A stretch of DNA of 64,000 nucleotides, from assembly GCA_902795345.1 (NCBI GenBank), contig CADBKO010000028.1, positions 1-64,000 on the forward strand. The letters run 5' to 3'. The notes under the pieces are model-generated. The model ran no database searches and was not told the origin of the DNA. It worked only from the letters and a program-made list of their open reading frames with translations. Made by a program: the position numbers and the translations under genes. Shown here piece by piece: positions 37,738 through 46,621 of this stretch; within the stretch, counting starts at the first letter, position 1; every line of letters starts with the position of its first letter. This stretch comes from Oscillospiraceae bacterium. Lineage in GTDB: Bacteria; Bacillota; Clostridia; Oscillospirales; Oscillospiraceae.

Positions 37738-39069
37738 ATGAAGCTGAGGCTGACCCATGTTCAGATCATCGTGGCGGGGTATCTCTGCATCGTGCTGCTG
37801 GGTACCCTGCTCCTCAGTCTACCCTTCGCCTCGGCGGACGGGCAAAGAGCCCCCTTCCTGACGGCGCTGTTCACCGCCGTCTCCTCCTCCTGCGTAACGG
37901 GCCTGGTGCTGCGGGACACGGCCACGGGCTGGTCCGCCTTCGGCCATATCGTGATCCTGCTGCTGATCCAGGTGGGCGGCCTGGGCTTCATGACCGTGGC
38001 CACCTTCCTCTACCATGCGTTCCAGAAGCGCATGGGCCTGCGGAGCCGGGAACTGATGGTGGAGAGCATCAACACCACCCATGTGGGCGGCATCATGCAT
38101 CTGGCCTGGAAGATCGTGGTCCTTACCGCCGCCTTCGAGCTGGCGGGCGCGCTGCTGCTGCTGACCCGCTTCGCCCCCCGCTTCGGGCTGAACAAGGGCC
38201 TCTGGTATGCTTTGTTCCACTCTGTCAGCGCCTTCTGCAACGCTGGCTTCGACCTGATGGGGGTCCTCAGCCCCGGCTGCTCCCTGACGCCCTTTTATGA
38301 CGACCCCGTGGTGAACATCACCCTGATGCTGCTGATCCAGGTGGGCGGCCTTGGCTTCCTGGTTTGGGAGGACCTGTTCCGCTGCCGCTGGCGGGTCAAG
38401 CGCTGGCGGCTGCATACCAAGCTGGTCATGTCCGTCTCCGCCATCCTCACCTTCGGCGGGGCCTTGCTTTTCTTCTTCTTTGAAGCTGGTGCCACCGGCG
38501 AGGGGCTCACCCTCGGCGGCAGGGTGTGGACGGCGCTGTTCGCCTCCGTCACGGCCCGCACGGCGGGCTTCAACACCGTGGACGTCGGTTCCATGGCGGG
38601 AGCCAGCAAGCTGCTGACCATCTTCCTCATGGTGATAGGCGGCAGCCCCGGCTCCACCGCCGGCGGCGTCAAGACCACCTCCCTGGCGGTGATCGTCCTC
38701 TTTGCCTACGCCAGCTTCCGGGGCAGGGAAAAGCCCACCGTCTTCGGGCGCAGCATTTCCGTGGATACCTTCCGCAAGAGCTGCGGCGTTCTCTTTTTCA
38801 ATATAAACCTCGCCCTTATCGCCGCCATCCTCCTCTGCGCCTGGCAGCCCCTGGACCCGGTGGCCGCCGTGTTCGAGACCGTGTCCGCCATCGGCACCGT
38901 GGGCATGACCGCCGGGATCACCCAGTCCCTCTGCCCGTTTTCCGCTTATATCATCGCCCTGCTCATGTTCCTGGGGCGGGTGGGCAGCGTGTCCTTTGCC
39001 GTGGCGCTGCTGGCCAAGCGCTCCGCCCCGCCGGTGGAGTACCCCGTGGAGGAGATAACCGTCGGCTGA
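37738..39069 (+). CDS. ktrB: Potassium uptake membrane subunit
   Basis: A 443-residue TrkH/KtrB-type channel-transporter subunit. Four membrane-pore-membrane repeats are visible, with filter glycines in SSCVTGLVL, SAFCNAGFDLM, TARTAGFNTVDV and SAIGTVGMTAG. The segment GGSPGSTAGGVKTTSLAV before the last repeat is typical of the family. The ATG follows CGGAGGGACGCC. It is paired with the regulatory subunit ktrA 21 bp downstream. Confidence 0.93.
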   Translation: MKLRLTHVQIIVAGYLCIVLLGTLLLSLPFASADGQRAPFLTALFTAVSSSCVTGLVLRDTATGWSAFGHIVILLLIQVGGLGFMTVATFLYHAFQKRMGLRSRELMVESINTTHVGGIMHLAWKIVVLTAAFELAGALLLLTRFAPRFGLNKGLWYALFHSVSAFCNAGFDLMGVLSPGCSLTPFYDDPVVNITLMLLIQVGGLGFLVWEDLFRCRWRVKRWRLHTKLVMSVSAILTFGGALLFFFFEAGATGEGLTLGGRVWTALFASVTARTAGFNTVDVGSMAGASKLLTIFLMVIGGSPGSTAGGVKTTSLAVIVLFAYASFRGREKPTVFGRSISVDTFRKSCGVLFFNINLALIAAILLCAWQPLDPVAAVFETVSAIGTVGMTAGITQSLCPFSAYIIALLMFLGRVGSVSFAVALLAKRSAPPVEYPVEEITVG

Positions 39070-39090
39070 CCGTTCAGAAAGGAGCAAACC

Positions 39091-39738
39091 ATGAAGAGCT
39101 TTCTTGTCATCGGCGCAGGCACCTTCGGCCACCACATCTGCCGGGAGCTGATCCGGCAGAAGTGCGAGGTCATGATCGTGGACAGCGACCCCAAGCCCCT
39201 GGAGGACCTGGTGAACGTGGTCACCAGCGCCAAGATCGCAGACTGTGCCAATATCGAGACCCTGCGTTCCTTCGACATCCCCAGCTTTGACGCCTGCTTC
39301 GTCAGCGTGGGCCGCAATTTCCAGTACAGTCTGGAGATCACCTGTCTCCTGAAGGAGCTGGGGGCAAGAAAGGTATTCGCCAAGGCCGACGAGGACATCC
39401 AGGCCAAGTTCCTGCTGCGCATCGGGGCCGACGAGGTGATCTATCCGGAGAAGGACTGCGCCATCCGTCTCAGCATCGCGGAGAGCTCCGACAGCATCTT
39501 CGACTGCATGCCCCTCACGGAGGATTACGGCATCTATGAGATCCAGGTGCCGAAGAAGTGGGTGGGGAAGACGGTGGTGAAGCTGGATGTCCGCCGCAGC
39601 TACAACATCAGCGTGCTGGCCATCAAAAACGGCGCGAACCTGCGGCCACTGCCTCCGGTGGACCATGTGTTCAACGAAACGGAGCATCTCATGGTCCTGG
39701 GCCGGGATGAGGATATCCGCCGGGTCATCGACCGCTAA
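39091..39738 (+). CDS. ktrA: Potassium uptake regulatory subunit
   Basis: The 215-residue cytoplasmic ring-forming subunit has an RCK N-terminal domain with the Rossmann motif FLVIGAGTFGHHICREL and a C-terminal RCK/TrkA-C domain (about 135-215). It binds nucleotide and gates KtrB. The start is ATG behind AAAGGAGC. Confidence 0.93.
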   Translation: MKSFLVIGAGTFGHHICRELIRQKCEVMIVDSDPKPLEDLVNVVTSAKIADCANIETLRSFDIPSFDACFVSVGRNFQYSLEITCLLKELGARKVFAKADEDIQAKFLLRIGADEVIYPEKDCAIRLSIAESSDSIFDCMPLTEDYGIYEIQVPKKWVGKTVVKLDVRRSYNISVLAIKNGANLRPLPPVDHVFNETEHLMVLGRDEDIRRVIDR

Positions 39739-39904
39739 CCTGCACAAGTCAGCTTCGCCTAACCGCCCGGGATTTGGCGAATCATACTAAAATAGCAAAT
39801 CTTCTCGCATTTCATACATGACTATGTTAAAATAAACCGAACAGGAGAGTTTCCGCCCCGTCGGCGGAAGAATACACATATCTAGGAAAGAGAGGAATAC
39901 CCAT

Positions 39905-41029
39905 ATGGTGCCAAAACTCGATCCCAAGGAGCTGGAATACAAGGAGTCCATCGGCTTCATGGGCATGAAGACGAAGACCCTCAATTATCCCCTCAACAAG
40001 CACGATCATGGCGTGGCCACCTTCAGCCGCGAGCCCTGGTGGCAGATGTATCAGGCGACGGACGCCCAGATCTTCACCCCCAGCGTGATCCCCGACAACG
40101 TGGCCCGCGGCTTTGTGTTCGAGGCCAAGCCCTTCAACGCCAATGAGCAGGGCGGCGGCCCCGACATGTTCGGCGTGGAATGGGAATACATCAAGACCGT
40201 GGGCGGCAGCATGGTGCGCCCCGGCCACCCCTTCATGGAGGACATCTCCGAGTGGCGGGAAAAGATCGTCTGGCCCGACCTGGATTCCTGGGATTGGGAA
40301 GGCTCCGCCAAGATCAACAACGGCACCTTCCTGAAGAAGGAAAACTTCAACCAGATGTGGTTCCAGACCGGCTTCTATGAGAGGCTCATCGCCTTCATGG
40401 AGTTCGAAGGCGCCATCATGGCCCTCTTCGACGAGGATTCCCAGCCCGAGGTCCACGCCTTCTTCGACAAGCTGACCGATTTCTACATCGACCTCTTCAA
40501 GCATGTCATCAAATACTTCCCCGATGTGAACGCCGTCTTCTTCCATGACGACTGGGGCAGCCAGAAGGAGACCTTCTTCTCTCCCGCCATCGCGGAGGAG
40601 ATGATCGTGCCCTACATGCGCCGCCTGACCGACTTCCTCCATGCCAACGGCATCTTCTGCGAGCTCCATTCCTGCGGCAACAACTACAAGCAGGTGGGCA
40701 ACTACATCAAGGCCGGCTGGGATGCCTGGGCGCCCCAGCTGATGAACGACAGCTACAAGATCTACGACGATTTCGGCGACAAGATCCTGATTGCCACCTT
40801 CCCCCAGAACATCCCCGAAGAGATCATGAAGCTGCCCACCACCGACGAGCAGGGCGCCGCCTTTGCCAAGCTGCCCGAAGAAGAGCAGCGGCGGATCGCC
40901 CGGGAGTATGCCGACCGGGTCTGCGTGCATGGAAAGCCCAGCTTCTACAACTTCTATGCCGCCCACTGGCTGACCCCCGCTTTCCGGGAGGAGCTCTACA
41001 AGGAATCCCGCATCAATTACTCCAAGTAA
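39905..41029 (+). CDS. Uroporphyrinogen-decarboxylase-family (MtaA-like) protein
   Basis: A 374-residue protein of the UroD superfamily, which also contains the corrinoid-dependent methyltransferases MtaA/CmuA. The segment FFHDDWGSQKETFFSP and the later CELHSCGNNY resemble the barrel and metal-site regions of methyltransferase-like members rather than haem-pathway HemE. The reaction is unknown; O-, N- or S-demethylation is possible. It precedes a BaiC-type reductase and two cupins. The ATG at 39905 follows GAGAGGAATACCCAT. Confidence 0.78.
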   Translation: MVPKLDPKELEYKESIGFMGMKTKTLNYPLNKHDHGVATFSREPWWQMYQATDAQIFTPSVIPDNVARGFVFEAKPFNANEQGGGPDMFGVEWEYIKTVGGSMVRPGHPFMEDISEWREKIVWPDLDSWDWEGSAKINNGTFLKKENFNQMWFQTGFYERLIAFMEFEGAIMALFDEDSQPEVHAFFDKLTDFYIDLFKHVIKYFPDVNAVFFHDDWGSQKETFFSPAIAEEMIVPYMRRLTDFLHANGIFCELHSCGNNYKQVGNYIKAGWDAWAPQLMNDSYKIYDDFGDKILIATFPQNIPEEIMKLPTTDEQGAAFAKLPEEEQRRIAREYADRVCVHGKPSFYNFYAAHWLTPAFREELYKESRINYSK

Positions 41030-41050
41030 ACCCTCGTTTCGTATCGCCCG

Positions 41051-41085
41051 CCGGGGACCACGGAAAACCGTGGTCCCCGGTTTTT
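41051..41085 (+). terminator. Terminator after the UroD-like gene
   Basis: CCGGGGACCACGG-AAAA-CCGTGGTCCCCGG, a perfect 13-bp stem, is followed by TTTTT. Confidence 0.9.
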
Positions 41086-41110
41086 CATGTCCGGCAGAGG
41101 GAAAACATAT

Positions 41111-41138
41111 TTGCAGAAGGCCTTATTTGTAGTATAGT
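41111..41138 (+). promoter_or_regulatory. Promoter of the BaiC-type reductase operon
   Basis: TTGCAG (41111-41116) and TATAGT (41133-41138) are 16 bp apart. The site lies after the strong terminator, so the reductase and cupins form their own unit. Confidence 0.65.
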
Positions 41139-41172
41139 ATAAACAAAACAACATATCCGGGGAGGAATGACC

Positions 41173-43140
41173 GTGAGCCAGATGCGCTATCCCCATATCT
41201 TCGAGCCCATCCGCCTGGGGCGTCAGCTTTTCCTGAATCGCCTCTTTGCGGCCCCCACGGGCTACCGCAACATGACCTACGACAGCATCTATCCCGAAGA
41301 GGCCCTGCAATACTACCGGCGCAAGGCCATGGGCGGCTGCGCCGCCGTGTCCACGGGGGAGCTGATCGTGGACACGGCCTTCGGGCGGGGAAGCCCCAAC
41401 CAGATCTGCATCGACAATCCCGCCTGCAAGATCCCCCTGGGCAAGCTGGCCTTCGCCATCTCCCGCTACGGGGCGGTGCCCACGGCGGAGCTGACCCATG
41501 CGGGGATGTATGCCAACCGTACCCTGGCCATGTTCGGCGGCGTTTCCCAGGGGGAAGCCTACGGGCCCGTGGAAATGGAGCTGAGCGGGCGTCTCATCAA
41601 GGAGATGCCGGAGAGCATGATCGAGGCGACCATCGCCAAATTCGCGGAGGCGGCGGCCACGGCTAAAGAATGCGGCTTCGGCATGATCATGATCCACATG
41701 GGCCACGGCTGGGGCCTCCATCAGTTCCTGTCCCCCTCCCTGAACACCCGGAAGGACAAGTGGGGCGGCAGTTTGGAAAACCGCTGCCGTTACCCCATCG
41801 CGGTGTGCCAGGCGGTAAGGAAGGCCGTGGGCCCCGGCTTCCCCATCGAGGTGCGCATCAGCGCCAGCGAGTGCTACGCCGGGGGCTACGGCATCGACGA
41901 GGGCGTCGCCATCGCAAAGCAGCTGGAGCCTTATGTGGACCTGATCCACGCCAGCGTGGGCAACCATGAGGTGGAGGAGGTCATGACCGTCACCCACCCC
42001 AGCATGTTCCAGCCCGACGGCTGCAACGTGCAATATGCCGAGGCGGTGAAGAAGGCCGTGGGCGTCCCCGTGGCCGCCGTGGGCGCGCTGGGGGAGCCGG
42101 AGCAGATGGAAGAGATCCTGGCTTCCGGCAAAGCCGACGTGCTGGAAATGGCCCGCAGCCTGATCGCCGACCCCGATCTTCCCAATAAGCTGCGCCGGGG
42201 CAGGCCGGAGGAGGTGCGGCCCTGCCTGCGCTGCCTCCACTGCTTCTCCAATCAGCAGCTCCATGGGGTGAAATACTGCGCCGTGAACCCGGAGAGCGGC
42301 CACGAGCATGAGACCATCCACGCCCTCAACCAGAGCGGACCGCGGAAGAAGGTCCTGGTGGCGGGGGGCGGCATCGGCGGCATGGAAGCCGCCCTCACCG
42401 CCGCGAAATACGGCCATAAAGTCGTCATCTGCGAAGCCTCCGGCGTCCTGGGGGGCTCCATCCGCTGCGAGGAGGCGGTGCCCTTCAAGCAGAAGCTGGG
42501 GGTCTATCTCCGGCGGCAGGCCCTGGCCCTGGAAAAAGCCGGGGTGGAGGTGCGTCTGAACACCCCTGTTACCCCGGAGCTGGCGGAATCCCTGGAGCCC
42601 GACGCCATTATTGCCGCCTTCGGCGCCCGGCCCATCAAGCCGAATATCCCCGGCATCGACGGCCCCAACGTGGTCTCGGCGGAGGCGGTCTACAAGCAGC
42701 CGGAGAAGGCGGGGGAGAAGGCCCTCATCCTGGGCGGCGGCCTGGTGGGGGTGGAGCTGGCCATCTACCTCCATATGCTGGGGAAGCAGGCGGAGGTGGT
42801 GGAGATGATGGACGCCATCGGCGACGGCGGCAATATCATCCATGCGTCCGCCCTCCGTGTGGAGATCGCCCATCGGAATATCCCCATGCACTTCGGCACC
42901 CGGGCCGAGGAGATCACCCCCCAGGGCGTCCGCTGCCGGGACAAGGAGGGGAAGGACGTGTTTTATCCCGCCGAAAAGGTGATCTACGCCGTGGGGCAGC
43001 GGCCTCTCCAGGAGGAAGCACTGGCCCTGAAATTCTGCGCCCCGGAGTTCTACATGATCGGGGACTGCCTGGGGGCCAAAAACATCGCCAACGCCACCGC
43101 CCAGGCCCATGACGTGGCCTGCAATCTGGGGCGTATCTGA
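41173..43140 (+). CDS. FMN/4Fe-4S/FAD reductase of the 2,4-dienoyl-CoA reductase/BaiC type
   Basis: The 655-residue protein has an N-terminal old-yellow-enzyme barrel (about 1-340; HMGHGWGLHQFLSPSLNTRK, DKWGGSLENR, EVRIS), a cysteine cluster CLRCLHC...YCAVNP for a 4Fe-4S centre, and a C-terminal FAD/NAD(P) module (VLVAGGGIGGMEAALTA; ALILGGGLVGVELAIYL). Such enzymes reduce C=C bonds in unsaturated acyl-CoAs, steroids or aromatic ring compounds. GTG at 41173 has better spacing to GGAGGA than the ATG at 41167; both are in frame. Confidence 0.88.
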   Translation: MSQMRYPHIFEPIRLGRQLFLNRLFAAPTGYRNMTYDSIYPEEALQYYRRKAMGGCAAVSTGELIVDTAFGRGSPNQICIDNPACKIPLGKLAFAISRYGAVPTAELTHAGMYANRTLAMFGGVSQGEAYGPVEMELSGRLIKEMPESMIEATIAKFAEAAATAKECGFGMIMIHMGHGWGLHQFLSPSLNTRKDKWGGSLENRCRYPIAVCQAVRKAVGPGFPIEVRISASECYAGGYGIDEGVAIAKQLEPYVDLIHASVGNHEVEEVMTVTHPSMFQPDGCNVQYAEAVKKAVGVPVAAVGALGEPEQMEEILASGKADVLEMARSLIADPDLPNKLRRGRPEEVRPCLRCLHCFSNQQLHGVKYCAVNPESGHEHETIHALNQSGPRKKVLVAGGGIGGMEAALTAAKYGHKVVICEASGVLGGSIRCEEAVPFKQKLGVYLRRQALALEKAGVEVRLNTPVTPELAESLEPDAIIAAFGARPIKPNIPGIDGPNVVSAEAVYKQPEKAGEKALILGGGLVGVELAIYLHMLGKQAEVVEMMDAIGDGGNIIHASALRVEIAHRNIPMHFGTRAEEITPQGVRCRDKEGKDVFYPAEKVIYAVGQRPLQEEALALKFCAPEFYMIGDCLGAKNIANATAQAHDVACNLGRI

Positions 43141-43167
43141 TAAACATGAGAAAAGGAGCGATCCACC

Positions 43168-43716
43168 ATGGGACAATATGACTGGCTGTTCTTTCAGTTC
43201 CCCAAGGAGGAGACCCATTCCGGCGGGATGCTGCCCCCGGTGCAGGCCTATTTCCGGGGAGAGAATTCCGTGCCCGGCAGTCAGGTGACCCTGCCTTATC
43301 GGGCCTACCTGAAGCCCGGCGTCATCGACGACGAGCCCCATTACCACCGGGAGGAGGAGTACCTGGCCTTCGTGGGCCACGACCTGCGGGACGCTTTCGA
43401 CTCCTTCGACGCGGAGATCGTGTTCTACATGGGGGAGGACCTGGACGATATGGAGAAGATCGTCATTACCAAACCCACCATGATAAAAGTTCCCGGCCTT
43501 TTCTGGCATGGGCCCCTGGAGATCGTAAGGCTGGGCAAGCCCCTCTTTTTCCAGCCGGTGCTGTTCAACAGCCGCTATTACGCCATCCATCAGCGCTATG
43601 ACAAGGAGGGACGGCCCTATAAGGAGGCCGTCACCCACGGTATCAGCCCCTGCAAGCTGGACAGCGCGAAAACCTGCACCTTCTGCTCACGCTGCCGGGA
43701 AAGGAAGGAGGACTGA
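43168..43716 (+). CDS. Cupin-like protein with one C-x7-C-x2-C-x2-C tail
   Basis: A 182-residue protein that looks like a cupin: the H-Y-H-R-E-E-E-Y block (PHYHREEEYLAF), FDAEIVFYMGE and the later PGLFWHGPLEIV contribute likely metal ligands. The C-terminus carries CKLDSAKTCTFCSRC, a four-cysteine C-x7-C-x2-C-x2-C motif that could bind zinc or an iron-sulfur cluster. It is paralogous to the next gene. No characterised family is recognised. It follows the reductase by 27 bp behind AAAAGGAGC and is probably co-transcribed. Confidence 0.7.
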   Translation: MGQYDWLFFQFPKEETHSGGMLPPVQAYFRGENSVPGSQVTLPYRAYLKPGVIDDEPHYHREEEYLAFVGHDLRDAFDSFDAEIVFYMGEDLDDMEKIVITKPTMIKVPGLFWHGPLEIVRLGKPLFFQPVLFNSRYYAIHQRYDKEGRPYKEAVTHGISPCKLDSAKTCTFCSRCRERKED

Positions 43717-43718
43717 AC

Positions 43719-44399
43719 ATGGGACGCTACGACCATCTGATCCACGAGTTTGAAAAGGAATACAACACCATGTGGGGGGACTTCATGCCCAAGTACCAGG
43801 CCTATTTCCGGGGCAAGGGCTGCATGGCGGAAGCGAACCTCTACGCCTCCTACCGCTGCTATATGAAGGAAGCCTTCGTGGACCGGGAATCCAATTTCCA
43901 CAGCGAGGAAGAATACCTCTGCTTCATGGGCTACGACGTGGCCGACCCCTTCGGCTCCTTCGACGCGGAGATCAGCTTCTGGATCGGGCCGGACCTGGAC
44001 CACATGGAGGAGCATATCATCACCGAACCCACCATCGTCCGCATCCCCGCCTACTGGTGGCACTGTCCCCTGGAATACCGCCGGGTCACCAAGCCGGTGT
44101 ATTTCGAGGTGGTCCACCTGCGGGGCGAATTCGGCACCTTCGCCTATCGGGAGATCGACGGGGTGAAGAAGCTCTGCTACACCGGCTTTACCACCTTCAA
44201 CGGCCGGGTCCCCTGCGTGAAGAACGCCAGCAAGAAGTGCGACTGGTGTGGGGCTTGCGGCAAAAAGCCCCCCAAGGCCGACGCCAAAAAGGAGCGCCCC
44301 GCCTTCATCCCCGTGGACCATGGCGACGAGTGCATTTTCGACCACAAGAAAGAATGCGACTACTGCGGCAAATGCGGCAAGGAAAAACCGAAGGAATAA
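43719..44399 (+). CDS. Cupin-like protein with two C-x7-C-x2-C-x2-C motifs
   Basis: A 226-residue paralogue of the preceding protein, 2 bp downstream. Its cupin-like core has NFHSEEEYLCFMGYD and IPAYWWHCPLEYRR. The tail carries the same four-cysteine motif twice: CVKNASKKCDWCGAC and CIFDHKKECDYCGKC, separated by a Lys-rich spacer. The core lacks one histidine present in the first copy (N-F-H in place of H-Y-H), so the metal site may differ. A role as metalloprotein partner of the reductase or UroD-like enzyme is inference. Confidence 0.7.
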   Translation: MGRYDHLIHEFEKEYNTMWGDFMPKYQAYFRGKGCMAEANLYASYRCYMKEAFVDRESNFHSEEEYLCFMGYDVADPFGSFDAEISFWIGPDLDHMEEHIITEPTIVRIPAYWWHCPLEYRRVTKPVYFEVVHLRGEFGTFAYREIDGVKKLCYTGFTTFNGRVPCVKNASKKCDWCGACGKKPPKADAKKERPAFIPVDHGDECIFDHKKECDYCGKCGKEKPKE

Positions 44400-44437
44400 T
44401 GGAGACATAGCAGCAGCCCCGAGACAGGAATAATCAA

Positions 44438-44480
44438 ATCCCGGAGAACCGTGTAGCGAACGGTTCTCCGGGATTCTTTC
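44438..44480. terminator. Terminator between the cupin operon and the toxin-antitoxin pair
   Basis: ATCCCGGAGAACCG pairs with CGGTTCTCCGGGAT (14 bp, loop of 9), followed by TCTTTC. The flanking sequence suggests it can act in both directions. Confidence 0.8.
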
Positions 44481-44529
44481 AACAGCAAAGCCAATTAAAG
44501 CGCTTTCAGGAACAAATACACAGGTTTGC

Positions 44530-44715
44530 TCAGTTTGCCGAGCGTCGGACCGGATTCACCCGTTTGAATTTCAGCGCCCGTTCCGGGGTGGTCTCCGGGC
44601 AATCCTCGTCAAAGGTGATGGGCATGGAGCGGGCTCTCTCCAATTCTGCCTGTTCCTCTGCCGTGAAAGCAAGCTCACGTTTTTGTTCTTCCGTCAATTC
44701 AACTGTATTTCCCAT
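44530..44715 (-). CDS. Putative antitoxin of a BrnT-type system
   Basis: A 61-residue acidic protein beginning MGNTVELTEEQKRELAF. It starts within the 3' end of the toxin gene (17-bp overlap) behind AAGGGG. It is not recognisably BrnA by sequence. Position, size and overlap argue that it is the cognate antitoxin. Confidence 0.6.
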   Translation of the reverse strand: MGNTVELTEEQKRELAFTAEEQAELERARSMPITFDEDCPETTPERALKFKRVNPVRRSAN

Positions 44716-45106
44716 AATAGAGACCCCTTTCAAAGTTCGTAGCCAGTCGCGCAGAAATCAACCTTGTGACTTCGAGCTCTTTTTCACCTTCCTGGTACAG
44801 AGTTCTTTCCGTATATACTACAAAGAGGATGTCGTCAACCGTTTTGCCGTTTCGGTTTAGATTTCCAATGATGCTCAAGTTTCCATAGGCAGTATCTCCG
44901 ATGGTATTGTATCGGTCTTCGTCCTCGCTATGCTCATCGTCATACATTTCAATACGGTCATAATCAAAAAACACGCGAGCGGCATTTCTGAACGAGATGC
45001 CGTGCTTTTCAATATTCATTTGGTTTTTCACTTCGTCGTATTCGAACAGCATCCCACCGAGAGAAAAGCGCACGAATCGCTCGGAATCGCTCAACTGCCT
45101 CACCAC
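44699..45106 (-). CDS. BrnT-family toxin
   Basis: The product of 135 residues (GTG start at 45106; an ATG at 45052 would give 117) has the BrnT pattern FEYDEVKNQMNIEKHGISF, ARVFFDYDRIEMYDDEHSE, LFVVYTER and RLISARLATNFER. BrnT proteins are RelE-fold ribonucleases that inhibit translation. The toxin-first order with an overlapping downstream partner matches brnTA modules. Composition is more AT-rich than the neighbouring metabolic genes, in keeping with mobility. Confidence 0.8.
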   Translation of the reverse strand: MVRQLSDSERFVRFSLGGMLFEYDEVKNQMNIEKHGISFRNAARVFFDYDRIEMYDDEHSEDEDRYNTIGDTAYGNLSIIGNLNRNGKTVDDILFVVYTERTLYQEGEKELEVTRLISARLATNFERGLYYGKYS

Positions 45107-45206
45107 CCCTGTATCGTTAGTATAGCATAGATACTTGAAAAAGAAAACAGGATGGACAGTAAATCATTGCATCCTTGCGGGAGCGAAATGGAGTTGCATG
45201 CAAAAG

Positions 45207-45232
45207 GGGGTGCGAGCGGCTGCTCGCACCCC
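45207..45232. terminator. Terminator near the acetyltransferase gene
   Basis: GGGGTGCGAGC-GGCT-GCTCGCACCCC is a perfect 11-bp stem. On the minus strand it is followed by CCTTTTGC, so it can end the acetyltransferase transcript. Confidence 0.75.
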
Positions 45233-45248
45233 TTACGTATTCTTCGGG

Positions 45249-45767
45249 CTATACTTCCAATTCATATTGGTATTCAAAGCTCTCCTCGGAAGCCCCGCGG
45301 TTTTTTCTCCCGCCCGATCTGCCGGTCCGGGTCATGCCCAGCTTTTCCATGACTTTGAAAGAGGCAGTGTTCTCGGTGTCGCAATGCGCGATAAAGCGGC
45401 GGCGCCCCCGTTTGGAAAAGTAATCCACGAGGCCCTTCGCAGCTTCGGCCGCAAAGCCGTTTCCCCAATACTTCCGGTTGACGATCCAGCCCAGTTCCCC
45501 GACGCCGTTTTCAAAGTAAACGCTCACGGACCCTATATGGCGATTGCCGTACAGAAGGGCAAATTCATAGAAATCGGGGGAATCCTTTTGCCACTCTGCT
45601 TCAACGTCCTTCAAAAAGGACAGCGTTTCATCCGAATCCCGATACGGCAGATGGCACATATACCTGGTGTTTTCATAATCCAAAGCGTATTCATTCACCG
45701 AATCCAGATAGTCCACACCCAAAGGCGTCAGCACTAATCGCTCGGTAACGATCTGAAAACCGTTCAT
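45249..45767 (-). CDS. GNAT-family N-acetyltransferase (RimJ/RimL type)
   Basis: A 172-residue acetyltransferase with the N-terminal TERLVLTPL strand, GELGWIVNRKYWGNGFAAEA (acetyl-CoA loop region) and CDTENTASFKVMEKLGM. The last is typical of the RimJ/RimL branch that acetylates protein N-termini, although the substrate cannot be read here. It lies 11 bp after the aminotransferase gene and may be co-transcribed with it. Confidence 0.85.
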   Translation of the reverse strand: MNGFQIVTERLVLTPLGVDYLDSVNEYALDYENTRYMCHLPYRDSDETLSFLKDVEAEWQKDSPDFYEFALLYGNRHIGSVSVYFENGVGELGWIVNRKYWGNGFAAEAAKGLVDYFSKRGRRRFIAHCDTENTASFKVMEKLGMTRTGRSGGRKNRGASEESFEYQYELEV

Positions 45768-45778
45768 CGAACCCGGTC

Positions 45779-46621
45779 TCAGCCCCCGGTGGCCGCCAGG
45801 AAGTCCTCCATCAACGCTTCCTGGAGCTTCCGCAGGGTTTCTTCGTCCCTGCCGCCCACGGCCTTTCCGTCCACCTCCGTCACCCGGATGCAGAATTCCC
45901 CGGAGCTGGAGGAAATGACCTCGTCGGCCTCCATCAGCTCCGCCATGGTGAAGGGCCGGATGGCCACGGGGATATCCAGCTTTTCGCAGATGCGCAGCAG
46001 GTTCTGCCGCCCGATGCCGGGGAGGATGAGCTTATCCGTGGGGGGCGTGACGAAAAAGCCGCCTTTCAGGATGTGCACGTTGGCGTGGGCGCATTCCGTC
46101 ACCCGCTCGCCCCGGTGAAACAGGGCGGAGGAAGCCCCGGCCTCCTTGGCCTCCTGCTCCGCCATCACGTTGGGGATCAGGTTCAGGGTCTTCACGTTGC
46201 AGTGCAAAAAGCGGGTGTCCTCCACGCTGTGGAGGGTGAGGGTAGTATCCAAAGGCATGACGCCCTTGGGCCGCAGCATCACCCAGAGGTTGGCGGGGGT
46301 GTCCTTGGGGAAGGCGTGCTCCCGCGGCGCGGTGCCCCGGGTCACCTGCCAGTACATCATCTGGTCGGGGCTGTCCACCTTGTTCACCAGCTCGCAGAGC
46401 AGCGCCCCCAGCTCCTCCCGGGGCAGGGGGATGGCGATGCGCAGCTCCCGTGCGCTGCGGTAAAAGCGGTCCAAATGGGCTTCCAGGCAATAGGGGATAT
46501 GGTTCCGGGCATAGGTCACGTCGTAGACCCCGTCGCCGAAAAAGCTGACCCGGTCCAGCATGGGGATCGTCATGTTCTCGATCAGGTCGATCTTCCCGTT
46601 GTAATAGCCGAGGTTTTTCAT
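45779..46621 (-). CDS. Class IV aminotransferase (D-amino acid aminotransferase-like)
   Basis: A 280-residue fold-type-IV PLP enzyme. SFFGDGVYDVTYARN near residue 28, the lysine in CNVKTLNLIPNVMAEQEA and EVISSSSGEFCIRVTEVDG are family features and resemble D-alanine/D-amino acid aminotransferases more than the branched-chain type. It overlaps the upstream PLP gene by 4 bp, so the two are translationally coupled and probably act on related amino acids. Confidence 0.82.
   Translation of the reverse strand: MKNLGYYNGKIDLIENMTIPMLDRVSFFGDGVYDVTYARNHIPYCLEAHLDRFYRSARELRIAIPLPREELGALLCELVNKVDSPDQMMYWQVTRGTAPREHAFPKDTPANLWVMLRPKGVMPLDTTLTLHSVEDTRFLHCNVKTLNLIPNVMAEQEAKEAGASSALFHRGERVTECAHANVHILKGGFFVTPPTDKLILPGIGRQNLLRICEKLDIPVAIRPFTMAELMEADEVISSSSGEFCIRVTEVDGKAVGGRDEETLRKLQEALMEDFLAATGG

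Noticed and set aside
44564-45130. Plus-strand frames over the toxin-antitoxin pair
   Set aside because: They overlap the BrnT-type genes in antisense and lack family features or ribosome binding sites.
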